Part shown: positions 44,064 through 55,252 of the stretch, piece after piece | Layout: every line of letters begins with the position of its first letter | How positions within the stretch are numbered: position 1 is the stretch's first letter | Source: DASZCR01 sp035942915 | Lineage (GTDB): Bacteria > Acidobacteriota > Blastocatellia > Pyrinomonadales > Pyrinomonadaceae | DNA length: 57,957 nucleotides | Assembly (NCBI GenBank): GCA_035942915.1 | Contig: DASZCR010000271.1 | Location: forward strand, 1 to 57,957 | Reading direction: 5' to 3' | The notes under the pieces: model-generated | Databases searched by the model: none | What the model was told of the DNA's origin: nothing | The model's input: only the letters and a program-made list of their open reading frames with translations | Translations under genes and position numbers: made by a program

Positions 44064-45038
44064 TTATTCGCGTGTGGGGAGGGATTGGCGCAGGAGTGTG
44101 TTGAATTTCTCGGAGTGTTCTTCTTGAGGCATCATGCGGCAGCGGTCGAAGAGCTCAAGGCGTGCGCGTGGGTTGAGTTGGAGCAGGGCAGCGGCGTGTG
44201 TGGGCGGATTGGTCTCGTCATGGCGTCCCCAGACGAGTGTGACGTTCTGCGTGAGGCGCGCAAAGGGTTCGCGGATATCCGTGTTGAGATAGCCGGAGAG
44301 GAAGGCCGTGATGGCGTGCTGCGCGCCGGGCAGATGGCTCACAGAGTAGTAGTGTGCGACGAGGCGCGGGGTGGCGAAGCGACGGTCGTAGAAGAGCTGT
44401 TTGCGCGCGTAGTCGCGTATGCTGCGCTCGCTCGTCATGGCGTTGTAGAAGGAAGTGCCGAGGACGGGCGAGTTGAGCAGGCCGTAGAAGGCCGCGCCCG
44501 GCAGGTCTGGCCGCGCACTGAGGTTGCCGCCGACGCCGGTCGGCGAGATGAGCACGAGCGAGTCGACAGATTCGGGACGCTCATCGGCCGCGCGGACGGC
44601 GAAGGCGGCGCCGAGCGAAGAGGCGACGATGGACGTGCGACGACCGGCCACCTCCTCGATAAAGTCCATGATGAGTTCGGCGTAGAGGTCTGCCGAGTAG
44701 GGCGCGCCCGCAGGCTTGTCCGAATAGCCGAAGCCGAGCAGGTCAAGGGCGTAGACGCGGAAGTCGCGCGAGAGCGGCTCGAAGTTGCGCCGCCACATGA
44801 AGGAGCGCGCGCCCGCGCCGATGCCGTGAACAAAGAGCACAGGGGGAGCTTGCGTGTGACCGGCGCGACGGTAGAAGACGCGCCCGTGCTTCCACTCGAA
44901 GGTCGCGCCCTCGCCGCCGAGCGCGCCCGTCTCCGGCTCAGGAACGCCGCGCGCAATCTCCGCATTGACGGCCGCCAGCGCCGCCACGCCCGCGCCCCCC
45001 GCCACAAGCCCCTTCCAAAATTTGCGCACAAGACCCAT
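44064..45038 (-). CDS. Alpha/beta hydrolase with N-terminal membrane anchor
   Basis: A 324-aa protein with an N-terminal hydrophobic segment (residues 8-26, GLVAGGAGVAALAAVNA) that may anchor or export it. The core has VLFVHGIGAGARSFMWRRN, the nucleophile elbow IVASSLGAAFAVRAA (Ala-Ser-Ser-Leu-Gly in place of GxSxG), LVWGRHDETNP with the acid and a late His region (EEHSEKFN). Substrate unknown. It is transcribed in the same direction as the RNase gene downstream, separated by a heptad repeat. Confidence 0.87.
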   Translation of the reverse strand: MGLVRKFWKGLVAGGAGVAALAAVNAEIARGVPEPETGALGGEGATFEWKHGRVFYRRAGHTQAPPVLFVHGIGAGARSFMWRRNFEPLSRDFRVYALDLLGFGYSDKPAGAPYSADLYAELIMDFIEEVAGRRTSIVASSLGAAFAVRAADERPESVDSLVLISPTGVGGNLSARPDLPGAAFYGLLNSPVLGTSFYNAMTSERSIRDYARKQLFYDRRFATPRLVAHYYSVSHLPGAQHAITAFLSGYLNTDIREPFARLTQNVTLVWGRHDETNPPTHAAALLQLNPRARLELFDRCRMMPQEEHSEKFNTLLRQSLPTRE

Positions 45039-45043
45039 AGAAC

Positions 45044-45153
45044 AGGTGATAGGTGATGAGTGATAGGTGATAAGTAAGGAAGTGATAGGTGATTGGTGAT
45101 GGGTGATAGGAAGAAAGCTGTTTTCTTATCACCTATCACCTATCACCTATCAC
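45044..45153. repeat. GTGATRR heptad inverted repeat between hydrolase and RNase genes
   Basis: The left side has two blocks (GGTGATAGGTGATGAGTGAT.. and AGTGATAGGTGATTGGTGAT..) split by AAGGA. The core is GGAAGAAAGCTGTTTTCTT. The right side has four YYATCAC units. It ends 6 nt after the stop codon of the RNase gene (minus strand). Confidence 0.9.
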
Positions 45154-45158
45154 TGTTT

Positions 45159-48287
<3,129 letters not shown>

Positions 48288-49031
48288 GTTCGGAAAACTG
48301 TCTCCATGAAAAATCGCGGCGCGCCTCGCCTGCCACAAAGAGTTGCGGCGGCGGAGTTGTGCGCGCGTCCGCTCAGGTTAAAAGTGTGCGACGCGCGACG
48401 GCACGACGGCGCGGCGACGCGTGCGCGGCCTGCGAGCTTACGCGAAGTAAGCGAGGCGCGAGCGTGCGGCGCGCGTGCGCGCGTTCGTATTGAGCGCAGC
48501 CCGTGTGGCCGACGCTCTCTGTCTGTGTGTTGGAATGGATGACGCTTGCGCCTCGCGCGACGCTCGCGGGGCGCCCGGACAGAGGAAGGTAGACTTCCTC
48601 CGTGCGAAAGCAGGATGGACTATTCACTTAACAAAAACCCCGTGCGGAAGGCCGCGCCCGATTGGCGACCGCGAGCCTGCGACCTGTGCGGGTCGAAGCT
48701 TACTCGACGCGTGCGCGTCAGTTCGCGCAGGGTTTGCGTCGAGCAAAGCCTGCACGACCGGCCTCTCTAGCGGAAGGGAAGTGCGGCGGCGAAACAGTTC
48801 GCTTGAACTCCCGCGCATTTCCACCTCGCGCTGGCGGCAGCGGCTTCCGTACATTTCAAAGAGAGATGAAACTTGCGAGGCCGCTTCAGGGTTGGTCAAG
48901 ACCGTCTCCGCAGCGGCTCGCTCAAACTTTTTGTCCCGTCAATTTCAGGGCGCGCACACGCGCGTCGCGCCGTGCCGGAAAGTTGTCAGATTCAGGCAAA
49001 AAGGACAGGCAAGCCGGAGTATAGCCGGAAA
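48288..49031 (-). other. Long structured leader/intergenic region upstream of the RNase E/G gene
   Basis: About 740 nt with no convincing gene on either strand; the open frames here have no ribosome site, family match or composition typical of neighbours. It is rich in short GC inverted repeats such as GCGCCTCGCG...CGCGGGGCGC (48549-48578) and GAGGAAG...CTTCCTC (48583-48601). As it directly precedes the RNase gene on the minus strand, it could be a long 5' UTR. In E. coli the rne leader mediates autoregulation. An independent small RNA is another possibility. Confidence 0.45.
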
Positions 49032-49115
49032 AGTGTCTAAAGTCTAAAGTCCGGAGTCTAAAGTCCGAGACCGCAGTCTTGGCGACTCCCGACTGTGGAC
49101 TTCAGACTTCAGGCT
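49032..49115. repeat. Heptad inverted repeat of AGTCYRR units after rodA
   Basis: The left arm has AGTCTAA, AGTCCGG, AGTCTAA and AGTCCGA in exact 7-nt period. The right arm has GACTGTGGACTTCAGACTTCAGGCT, with two recognisable complementary units. The arms pair imperfectly. Same architecture as the GTGATRR arrays, different unit. It lies 6 nt after the rodA stop (minus strand). Confidence 0.75.
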
Positions 49116-49121
49116 GAGAGT

Positions 49122-50243
49122 TTAGTTGACGAATCTTCTCAGGCGGACGCTGATGGCGAAGCCGATGGCGACGGAGGTGGCGAGGATGGCCGAAAGCCCC
49201 GCGCTCATCAGCGGCAGCGGGACACCGATGACGGGCAGGAGTCCGAGCGTCATCCCGACGTTGATGAAGATTTGGAAGGCGAGGCCGCCGACAATCGCCA
49301 TGATGACGAGCATCCCTGTCCTGTCGGGCGCACGCCGCGCGCCCGAAATCAATTTCGAGAGTAGGACGACGTAGGCCAGCAGGAGCAGTATCGTGCCGAA
49401 GAAGCCGGTCGTCTCGGCCGTCGCGGCGAAGATGAAATCGGTGTGCGGTTCGGGCAGGAATTTGAGACTGCTCTGCGTGGCTTCGGCCGAAGTGTCAGAG
49501 CCGGTCAAGCGCCCCTTGCCGACCGTCAGTATCGACTGCCATGTGTGATAGCCGAAGCCGCGCCGGTCTGCGTTCTCCGGGTCGAGGATGACGTTGATGC
49601 GCTCCTGTTGATAGCCCTTGATGACTCCCGCCTCGACGCCCACGACGTAAGCGGCCGGGATAGCCAACGTCGCCAGCACGAGCGCCGCGACGACAATCCA
49701 CATGCGGATGGAGGAGAGAAAGAGGACGACGGCGAGCAGCGGCATGTAGGTGATGGCCTGTCCCGCGTCCGGTTCGAGCAGAATGAGACTGACGGGCAGC
49801 GCGAGGATGGCGACTCCCATCAGCATCTCTTTGATGGTCAGCGTCGAGTGGCGCGGGCGACCGAAGTAGCGCGCCAGCATCAGCACCGTCGGAATCTTGA
49901 CGAACTCAGAGGGCTGGAACGTGCCGAGACCCGGAATCATAATCCACGCCTGCTGCCCGTTGACCTTATGACCGATGCCCGGAATGAGCACGAGCACGAG
50001 CAGGATGAGGCCGAACACGTAGAAGGCCGGAGCGAAATGGATAATCTTGCGATAGTCCGTGAAGGCGACGCCGAGCATCACGACCATCGAGATACCGAGG
50101 CCGATAAGCTGCTTTTTCCAGTAATTCATCTCCGGCTGCGCGTTGTAAATCTGCCACGTGCCGAAGATGGCAATCGCCACCGCCAGCAGCGTCAGAAACC
50201 AATCGAAGTCGCGCAAGCGCCTGTGTTCGAGAATGGCAACCAT
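49122..50243 (-). CDS. rodA: Rod-shape peptidoglycan polymerase RodA
   Basis: SEDS-family glycosyltransferase that polymerises glycan strands for cell elongation together with PBP2. The 373-aa protein has about ten membrane segments. SEDS motifs are QQAWIMIPGLGTFQPSEFVK, LLEPDAGQAI, the catalytic-Asp loop LPEPHTDFIFAATAETTGF and PLPLMSAG at the end. The common AEE.GF reads AETTGF. It is the downstream gene after mrdA, with a heptad repeat between them. The start MVAILEHRRLRDFDW fits the family. Confidence 0.94.
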   Translation of the reverse strand: MVAILEHRRLRDFDWFLTLLAVAIAIFGTWQIYNAQPEMNYWKKQLIGLGISMVVMLGVAFTDYRKIIHFAPAFYVFGLILLVLVLIPGIGHKVNGQQAWIMIPGLGTFQPSEFVKIPTVLMLARYFGRPRHSTLTIKEMLMGVAILALPVSLILLEPDAGQAITYMPLLAVVLFLSSIRMWIVVAALVLATLAIPAAYVVGVEAGVIKGYQQERINVILDPENADRRGFGYHTWQSILTVGKGRLTGSDTSAEATQSSLKFLPEPHTDFIFAATAETTGFFGTILLLLAYVVLLSKLISGARRAPDRTGMLVIMAIVGGLAFQIFINVGMTLGLLPVIGVPLPLMSAGLSAILATSVAIGFAISVRLRRFVN

Positions 50244-50260
50244 AAAATCTCAGGCTGACA

Positions 50261-50344
50261 GGTGATAAGTGATAGGTGATAAGTGATAGGTGATAAGAGA
50301 AGAACCCGTTTTCTCCTATCACCCATTACCCATCACCCATCACC
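50261..50344. repeat. GTGATRR heptad inverted repeat between mrdA and rodA
   Basis: The left arm has GTGATAA, GTGATAG, GTGATAA, GTGATAG and GTGATAA. The core is GAGAAGAACCCGTTTTCTC. The right arm has CTATCAC, CCATTAC, CCATCAC, CCATCAC. The mrdA stop codon (minus strand) lies within the outermost unit. Confidence 0.92.
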
Positions 50345-52232
50345 TGTTTTGAGCTATCTGTTGCGGCGGCGGCAGCAGTTCGGGGTGAGTCTTGCCGACG
50401 TAGACATCGTAGACGGCGCGGACGGCCGGAGCGGCGAAGGTGCCGCCGAAGCCGACGTTTTCGATGAGCGCGATGGCCGAAATCTCCGGCTTGTAGGCCG
50501 GTGCGACCGAGACGAACCACGCGTGGTCTTTGTTCTCGCCAACGTCCTTGCCGAGCGAGACGACCTGCGCCGTGCCCGTCTTTCCGGCAATCTCGAAGCC
50601 TTCCATCTTGATGCGTCCGGCCGTGCCGCCCGCGTTGACCACGTCGTACATGCCGTCCATCACGATGCGGTATTGCTCTTCGGTCATCGGGATAATCTTC
50701 GGGTCAGGTCGGTCGAACCCGCGCTTCGGCCGTTCGGGGAAAGGCCCGATGGCGTGCATCGCGCGCGCCTCCTTCAACAAGTGCGGCACGTAGAGTTTGC
50801 CGCCGACGCCGATGGAGGCGACGGCGCGCAGCATCGCAATCGGCGTGGCGAAGTCGTAGACCTGACCGAAGGAGGCGTAGACGGTGTCGATGTCTCGCCA
50901 TTCGGGGTCGCGCGGGTTGAAACGCGCCTTGAACTTGCGAGAGGGCGTCCAACTAATCAGTTCGCGCGGGAGGTCGATGCCGGACTTCCTGTTAATCTCG
51001 AACTCGTTGACCATCTCCTCGATGCCTTCGAGCCGCATCTTGAGGCCGAGGCGATAGAAGTAGCCGTCGCAGGAGTGCTGGATGGCGACGCGAACGTTGG
51101 GCGAGCCGTGACTGCCCATGCAACGCGTGAACTTGTTGCCGATGGTGATGCCGCCGCCGCAGACGAGGTTCGAGTTCTTGACCGTAATCGCGCCCTGCTG
51201 AAGACCGGCGACGGCCATCGGAATCTTCCACGTCGAGCCGGGAGGATAACGGCCGCGAATGGCGCGGTTGGTGAGCGGCGCTTTCGGGTCTTTCAGCAGG
51301 CGGCGCGCCTCAGCGCGTCCCTCCGGCGTGTTGATGCGTTGCGAGAAGATGTTCGGGTCGAAGGTGGGATAGGAGGCCATCACCATCACTTCGCCGTTGT
51401 TCGGGTCCATTGCGATGATGACGCCGCGCTTTGAAGGCGAGTTGCGCAGTTGCTCTTCGGCCGCCAGTTGGAGGTCGAGGTCGATGGTGGTGACGATGTC
51501 TTGACCGGGCTGCGGCTGGACGGTTTCGAGTTCGCGCTGAATCTGTCCGCGACTGTTGACCTCGACCTTGCGATAGCCGTCGCGCCCGCGCAGGTAGTGG
51601 TCGTAAGTCGCCTCCAAGCCCTCCTGCCCGATGATGTCGCCGGGGCGATACGGGTTCTCCTGACTGTCTCGATACTTGGGCTGCTTCAACTGCTCCGGGC
51701 TGATTTCGCCGACGTATCCGAGGACGTGCGCCAGCACGCCGTTTTCCGGGTAGCGGCGCTGCGGCTGCTCGCGGATGGAGAGTTCGGGAAACTCCAATTG
51801 GTGGGCTTCGACCCACGCGATATCGGCGCTGTCGGCGTTCTCCTTGACGGGAATGTACTCGAAGGCGGGCTGCGACTTGACGGCCTCGAACTGCTCGCGC
51901 AGGAGGTCTGGGTCGAGCGCCAGCCCTTCGGAGAGCGGCTTGACGAGGGCGTTGAAGTCCTTGTTCTTCATGTCCTCGCGCGTCAGCACGACGTTGTAGA
52001 TGGAGCGCGAGTCAACGAGCAGTTTGCCGTTGCGGTCGAAGATTGCGCCGCGCGGGGCGGGGATGGGCAGCAGACGGATGCGCTGGTTCTCGGCGCGCTC
52101 GGCGTAATACTCGCCGTTGACGACTTGCAGGTAATAGAGCCTGACGCCGAGCACGACGAGCAGCACGACGACGAGCACCTGAATCACCGTCAGGCGCAGA
52201 CGCAGGTTTTGCGATTCGTCCTCAAATTTCAT
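50340..52232 (-). CDS. mrdA: Penicillin-binding protein 2 (elongation transpeptidase)
   Basis: Class B PBP that crosslinks peptidoglycan within the elongasome. It is 630 aa with an N-terminal membrane segment (about 13-35), a dimerisation/pedestal domain with GAIFDRNGKLL, and a transpeptidase domain with active-site STWK (PPGSTWKIPMA), SCD (HSCDGYFY) and KTGTAQ. The length is typical of PBP2. The gene is 20 nt after mreD, and its stop lies within the repeat that precedes rodA. It forms part of mreB-mreC-mreD-mrdA-rodA. Confidence 0.96.
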   Translation of the reverse strand: MKFEDESQNLRLRLTVIQVLVVVLLVVLGVRLYYLQVVNGEYYAERAENQRIRLLPIPAPRGAIFDRNGKLLVDSRSIYNVVLTREDMKNKDFNALVKPLSEGLALDPDLLREQFEAVKSQPAFEYIPVKENADSADIAWVEAHQLEFPELSIREQPQRRYPENGVLAHVLGYVGEISPEQLKQPKYRDSQENPYRPGDIIGQEGLEATYDHYLRGRDGYRKVEVNSRGQIQRELETVQPQPGQDIVTTIDLDLQLAAEEQLRNSPSKRGVIIAMDPNNGEVMVMASYPTFDPNIFSQRINTPEGRAEARRLLKDPKAPLTNRAIRGRYPPGSTWKIPMAVAGLQQGAITVKNSNLVCGGGITIGNKFTRCMGSHGSPNVRVAIQHSCDGYFYRLGLKMRLEGIEEMVNEFEINRKSGIDLPRELISWTPSRKFKARFNPRDPEWRDIDTVYASFGQVYDFATPIAMLRAVASIGVGGKLYVPHLLKEARAMHAIGPFPERPKRGFDRPDPKIIPMTEEQYRIVMDGMYDVVNAGGTAGRIKMEGFEIAGKTGTAQVVSLGKDVGENKDHAWFVSVAPAYKPEISAIALIENVGFGGTFAAPAVRAVYDVYVGKTHPELLPPPQQIAQNR

Positions 52233-52252
52233 AAGTCACAGAGGTTCGGTCT

Positions 52253-52798
52253 TTAATACTTTCGTCCCCTCGACGTGCGGCGTGCGACGCGCCGCCGGAA
52301 CTTGAACTGTCGGCGTTGGCGCGCCGTCTCGCTGAAGAAGGTGTCGAGCACGTAGATGATGATAGTTCCCGTAATGGTCGTCCCGATAATCGTCCCGGCG
52401 ACCGTTTCGACGAAGGGCGCGACGGGCGGCTGGCGCAGCAGTCTGTGCAGCAGGACGTAAACGCACGAATCGAAAGCGGCCGCACTTGCTAAGACGGGAA
52501 TTCTGAGCAGCGGGTTGTCAATCCTGATGCGCGTCACCATGAAGGCGATGAGATAGGCTGTCAGGGTTTTGGAGAAGCCGCCCGCGCCGAGCAGCCCGCC
52601 GCCCAGAGCGTCGGTCGCCAGCCCCGCCACCGTCCCGATAATGACGGCTTGGAGCGGGTCGCGCCGGAGCGCGAAATAGGTCACGACGATGAGCGTGAGG
52701 TCGGCGTATTTGAGCCACTCGCCGGCCGTCGGGATTGAGCGCAGAGACGACTGCAACAGCACCGCCAGCGCCACGCACACGGCAATCTTCAGTCTCAT
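52253..52798 (-). CDS. mreD: Rod-shape determining protein MreD
   Basis: A small inner-membrane protein of 181 aa with five or so hydrophobic segments (IAVCVALAVLLQSSL, LTLIVVTYFALRR, AVIIGTVAGLATDALGGG, TAYLIAFMVTRI, VPVLASAAAFDSCVYVLL). The GLATDALGGGLLGAGGFSKTL loop is typical of the family. It bridges MreC and the cell-wall enzymes. The C-terminal tail is Arg-rich. It is the only pair in this cluster (mreD-mrdA) with a short gap and no repeat. Confidence 0.88.
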   Translation of the reverse strand: MRLKIAVCVALAVLLQSSLRSIPTAGEWLKYADLTLIVVTYFALRRDPLQAVIIGTVAGLATDALGGGLLGAGGFSKTLTAYLIAFMVTRIRIDNPLLRIPVLASAAAFDSCVYVLLHRLLRQPPVAPFVETVAGTIIGTTITGTIIIYVLDTFFSETARQRRQFKFRRRVARRTSRGRKY

Positions 52799-52805
52799 AA
52801 AAACG

Positions 52806-52915
52806 GTGATAGGTGATAGGCCATCAGTGATAGGTGATGAGTGACAGGTGATAAGAGAAGAACTGTTTTTGTCCCATCACCTATCACTCATCACTTATCA
52901 CTGATGGCCTATCAC
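52806..52915. repeat. GTGATRR inverted repeat with shared unique block, between mreC and mreD
   Basis: The two arms match over about 42 nt with four differences. Both contain the same non-heptad block GGCCATCA in the same place (outer side), followed by GTGATAG/A and GTGATGA. The core is GAGAAGAACTGTTTTTGTC. The shared block shows that the arms have been kept complementary as units. The mreC stop codon (minus strand) lies at the array's edge. Confidence 0.93.
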
Positions 52916-53805
52916 TTTTTGCCCTTGTCCACGTTCGGCAGCGCGCGGTCGGGCGCGTTGCGCTGCGGGGGACGGTACTGCAAGACCGCCACCTCCGAGA
53001 GCGAATCGAGCCGCGCGCTCGGCTTGACGCGGATGACGTGCGGCGAGGTGGCCGAGCCTTGCTGCACTTCCACCACCGTCCCGACGTTTAAACCCGGCGG
53101 ATAGATGCCGTCCTGTCCCGTCGTCACCACGTAGTCGCCGACGTTGACGGTCTCCAACCCGGACACGTAGCGCATCTCCAGCAGCCCGTTCTTGCCGTAG
53201 CCGCGCACCGAGCCGAGTGCGTTCGACGCGCCGAGTTGGCCGACGACCGCGCCGGCCGCCGCCCGCTCGTCCGTGACGAGCATGACCTGCGCGGTGACGG
53301 GGCTGACGGCGACGACGCGACCGACGATGCCGTCGCGCGTGGCGACCGGCATGTTCAACTCGACGCCCGACGAAGAACCCCGGTTGATAATGACCGTGTT
53401 GAACCAGATGGACGGGTCGCGCGCGATGACGCGCGCCGGGACGACGCCGTACTCCGAATCCTGCTTCATGTCGAGCAGGCTCTTGAGCCGTTCATTCTCG
53501 TCGCGTGCGGCCTTCGCATCCCGTAACTCCGACTCGGCCGCCGCGAGCCGCTCGCGCAGTTGCTCGTTTTCGACCTGCGCGCGCCGGAGGTTGGCGAGGT
53601 TCTGGAAGAAGCCGATGCTCGCGCCGCCCGCGCCCGTCGTTGCGCGCTGCACGGGCGAGACGGCGGCCTGCGCCCAGACGCGCAGCACGCGCTGCTTGGT
53701 CACGGCGTCGCGGGCGTCCCATGTCATCAACCCGAAGTTGACAACGAGCAGGCCGAGCAGCCAGACCGGCGCGCGCTGCCTTAGCTCTTTCTGCGTCCGA
53801 AGCAT
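52912..53805 (-). CDS. mreC: Rod-shape determining protein MreC
   Basis: A 297-aa periplasmic scaffold of the elongasome anchored by an N-terminal membrane segment (residues 12-30, VWLLGLLVVNFGLMTWD). A coiled coil (about 65-110, NLRRAQVENEQLRERLAAAE) is followed by the beta-rich domain with VIARDPSIWFNTVIINRGS and DGIVGRVVAV, both MreC hallmarks. The C-terminal lysines (DKGKK) and stop are encoded at the edge of a heptad repeat. Confidence 0.95.
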   Translation of the reverse strand: MLRTQKELRQRAPVWLLGLLVVNFGLMTWDARDAVTKQRVLRVWAQAAVSPVQRATTGAGGASIGFFQNLANLRRAQVENEQLRERLAAAESELRDAKAARDENERLKSLLDMKQDSEYGVVPARVIARDPSIWFNTVIINRGSSSGVELNMPVATRDGIVGRVVAVSPVTAQVMLVTDERAAAGAVVGQLGASNALGSVRGYGKNGLLEMRYVSGLETVNVGDYVVTTGQDGIYPPGLNVGTVVEVQQGSATSPHVIRVKPSARLDSLSEVAVLQYRPPQRNAPDRALPNVDKGKK

Positions 53806-53820
53806 CTTCGATGAGAATCA

Positions 53821-53895
53821 GTGATAAGTAATGGGTGATAGGTGATAAGAGAAAACCTGTCTTGTCCTATCACCTATCACCCATCACCTATCACT
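53821..53895. repeat. GTGATRR heptad inverted repeat between mreB and mreC
   Basis: The left arm has GTGATAA, GTAATGG, GTGATAG and GTGATAA. The core is GAGAAAACCTGTCTTGTC. The right arm has CTATCAC, CTATCAC, CCATCAC and CTATCAC. It is 5 nt from the mreB stop (minus strand). Confidence 0.92.
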
Positions 53896-53900
53896 ACTCT

Positions 53901-54947
53901 TTACGTCCCGCTCGTCAGCGTGTTGTCCCACTTGACGCGCTTGAGGAGGTTGAAGTCCGAGAGCATCTTGCCCGCGCCCAAGACGACCGAGGAGAGTGGG
54001 TCTTCGGCGACCGAGACGGGCAGCCCCGTCTCGATGGAGAGACGCCGGTCGAGGTTCTTCAGCAGCGCCCCGCCGCCCGTCATCACGATGCCGCGCTCGA
54101 CGATGTCGGCCGACAGTTCCGGCGGCGTCCGCTCAAGCGCCACACGCACGGCGTTCACGATGGTCGAGACGGAATCGGCCAGCGCCTCTCGAACTTCCTC
54201 GTCCGTGATGGTGATGGTCTTCGGGATGCCTTCGATGAGGTTGCGGCCGCGCACGTCCATCGAAAGCGGCTCGTCGAGCGGGAAGGCGCTCCCCAGTTCA
54301 ATCTTGATGGCCTCGGCCGTGCGCTCGCCGATAAGGAGGTTGTACTTGCGCTTGATGTACTGCGTGATAGCTTCGTCCATCTCGTTTCCGGCGACGCGCA
54401 CGGCGCGCGAGTAGACGATGCCGGACAAACTGATGACGGCGATATCGGTCGTGCCGCCGCCGATGTCGACAATCATGTTGCCGTGCGGCTCGGTGATGGG
54501 GAGGCCCGCGCCGATGGCCGCGCACATCGCCTCCTCCACCAGATAGACCTCTGAGGCTTTAGCGCGATAGGCCGAGTCTTCGACGGCGCGGCGCTCGACC
54601 TGCGTAATCTCGGAGGGGATGCCGATGACGACGCGCGGGCTGACCCATGTCTTGCCGTTGTGCGCCTTGCGGATGAAGTGCTGAAGCATCTTCTCCGTCA
54701 CCTCGAAGTTGGCAATCACGCCGTCTTTCATCGGGCGGATGGCGACGATGTTGCCGGGCGTGCGCCCCAACATCTCTTTGGCCTCTTTGCCGACGGCCTC
54801 CGGCGTGTTGGTGACCTTGTTGATGGCGACGATGGAAGGTTCACTGACGACGATGCCGCGCCCCTTGGCGAAGACGAGCGTGTTGGCCGTGCCGAGGTCA
54901 ATGGCAAGGTCGCTAGAGAACAGGCTAAAAAAGGATTTAAATGCCAT
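53901..54947 (-). CDS. mreB: Rod-shape determining protein MreB
   Basis: Actin-like ATPase that forms membrane-associated filaments directing lateral wall growth. The protein has 348 aa from ATG 54947, with GGAA upstream; a longer start 5 codons earlier is less likely. Motifs are DLAIDLGTANTLVF (phosphate 1), the amphipathic N-terminus FKSFFSLFS, DIGGGTTDIAVISL and GGGALLKNLDRRL. It is the first gene of the mre cluster (minus strand). A 305-nt gap upstream should hold its promoter. Confidence 0.97.
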   Translation of the reverse strand: MAFKSFFSLFSSDLAIDLGTANTLVFAKGRGIVVSEPSIVAINKVTNTPEAVGKEAKEMLGRTPGNIVAIRPMKDGVIANFEVTEKMLQHFIRKAHNGKTWVSPRVVIGIPSEITQVERRAVEDSAYRAKASEVYLVEEAMCAAIGAGLPITEPHGNMIVDIGGGTTDIAVISLSGIVYSRAVRVAGNEMDEAITQYIKRKYNLLIGERTAEAIKIELGSAFPLDEPLSMDVRGRNLIEGIPKTITITDEEVREALADSVSTIVNAVRVALERTPPELSADIVERGIVMTGGGALLKNLDRRLSIETGLPVSVAEDPLSSVVLGAGKMLSDFNLLKRVKWDNTLTSGT

Positions 54948-55252
54948 TCGGTTTCCTGTCACTACCTCTTAACTGAAAAACGCGCCGGAATCTGAACAAA
55001 CGTGAGCGCCATCCTGCGCGCGAGCGAACCCACAAAGATACACCGAAGCGGCGCTTCTTTGCTAACCGTCAGACACATGTCGCGGAGGCTTCAGGATATC
55101 AGCGAGTGAGACTCGCTCCTGTTGTTGTCGTGCTTGTAACCGCTCGGTAGGGGGGTGTCGGCTCTGCTGCTACTGAACAACTCGCTCAATGCTTTACAGC
55201 ATGCGACCGAAAATGTCTATAACTTTTTGAGCCGGGAAACGGAAAATTTTCG
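54948..55252 (-). other. Intergenic region upstream of mreB
   Basis: No gene was seen. It holds a GAGCGAGTC/GACTCGCTC-like hairpin (about 55111-55128), perhaps ending the GGDEF transcript. A weak minus-strand promoter candidate is TTAGCA with TGTATC 17 nt later (about 55032-55065). Confidence 0.35.

Noticed and set aside
44025..45056. 343-aa plus-strand frame opposite the alpha/beta hydrolase
   Set aside because: The minus-strand frame has clear hydrolase motifs; the plus frame has none.
48340..49047. RNase P RNA, tmRNA or SRP RNA in the long gap before the RNase E/G gene
   Set aside because: I looked for the conserved GAGGAAAGTCC, the 3' ANAGAA/GGCTTA elements of RNase P, a tmRNA tag frame and the SRP GGAAG..AGCAG loop on both strands. 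GAGGAAG and AGTAAGC fragments occur, but not in the right order or context.
48475..49047. 190-aa open frame on the plus strand
   Set aside because: Composition is Arg/Ser/Ala-rich with no recognisable motif and no ribosome site. It overlaps equally long frames on the other strand and probably reflects GC bias.
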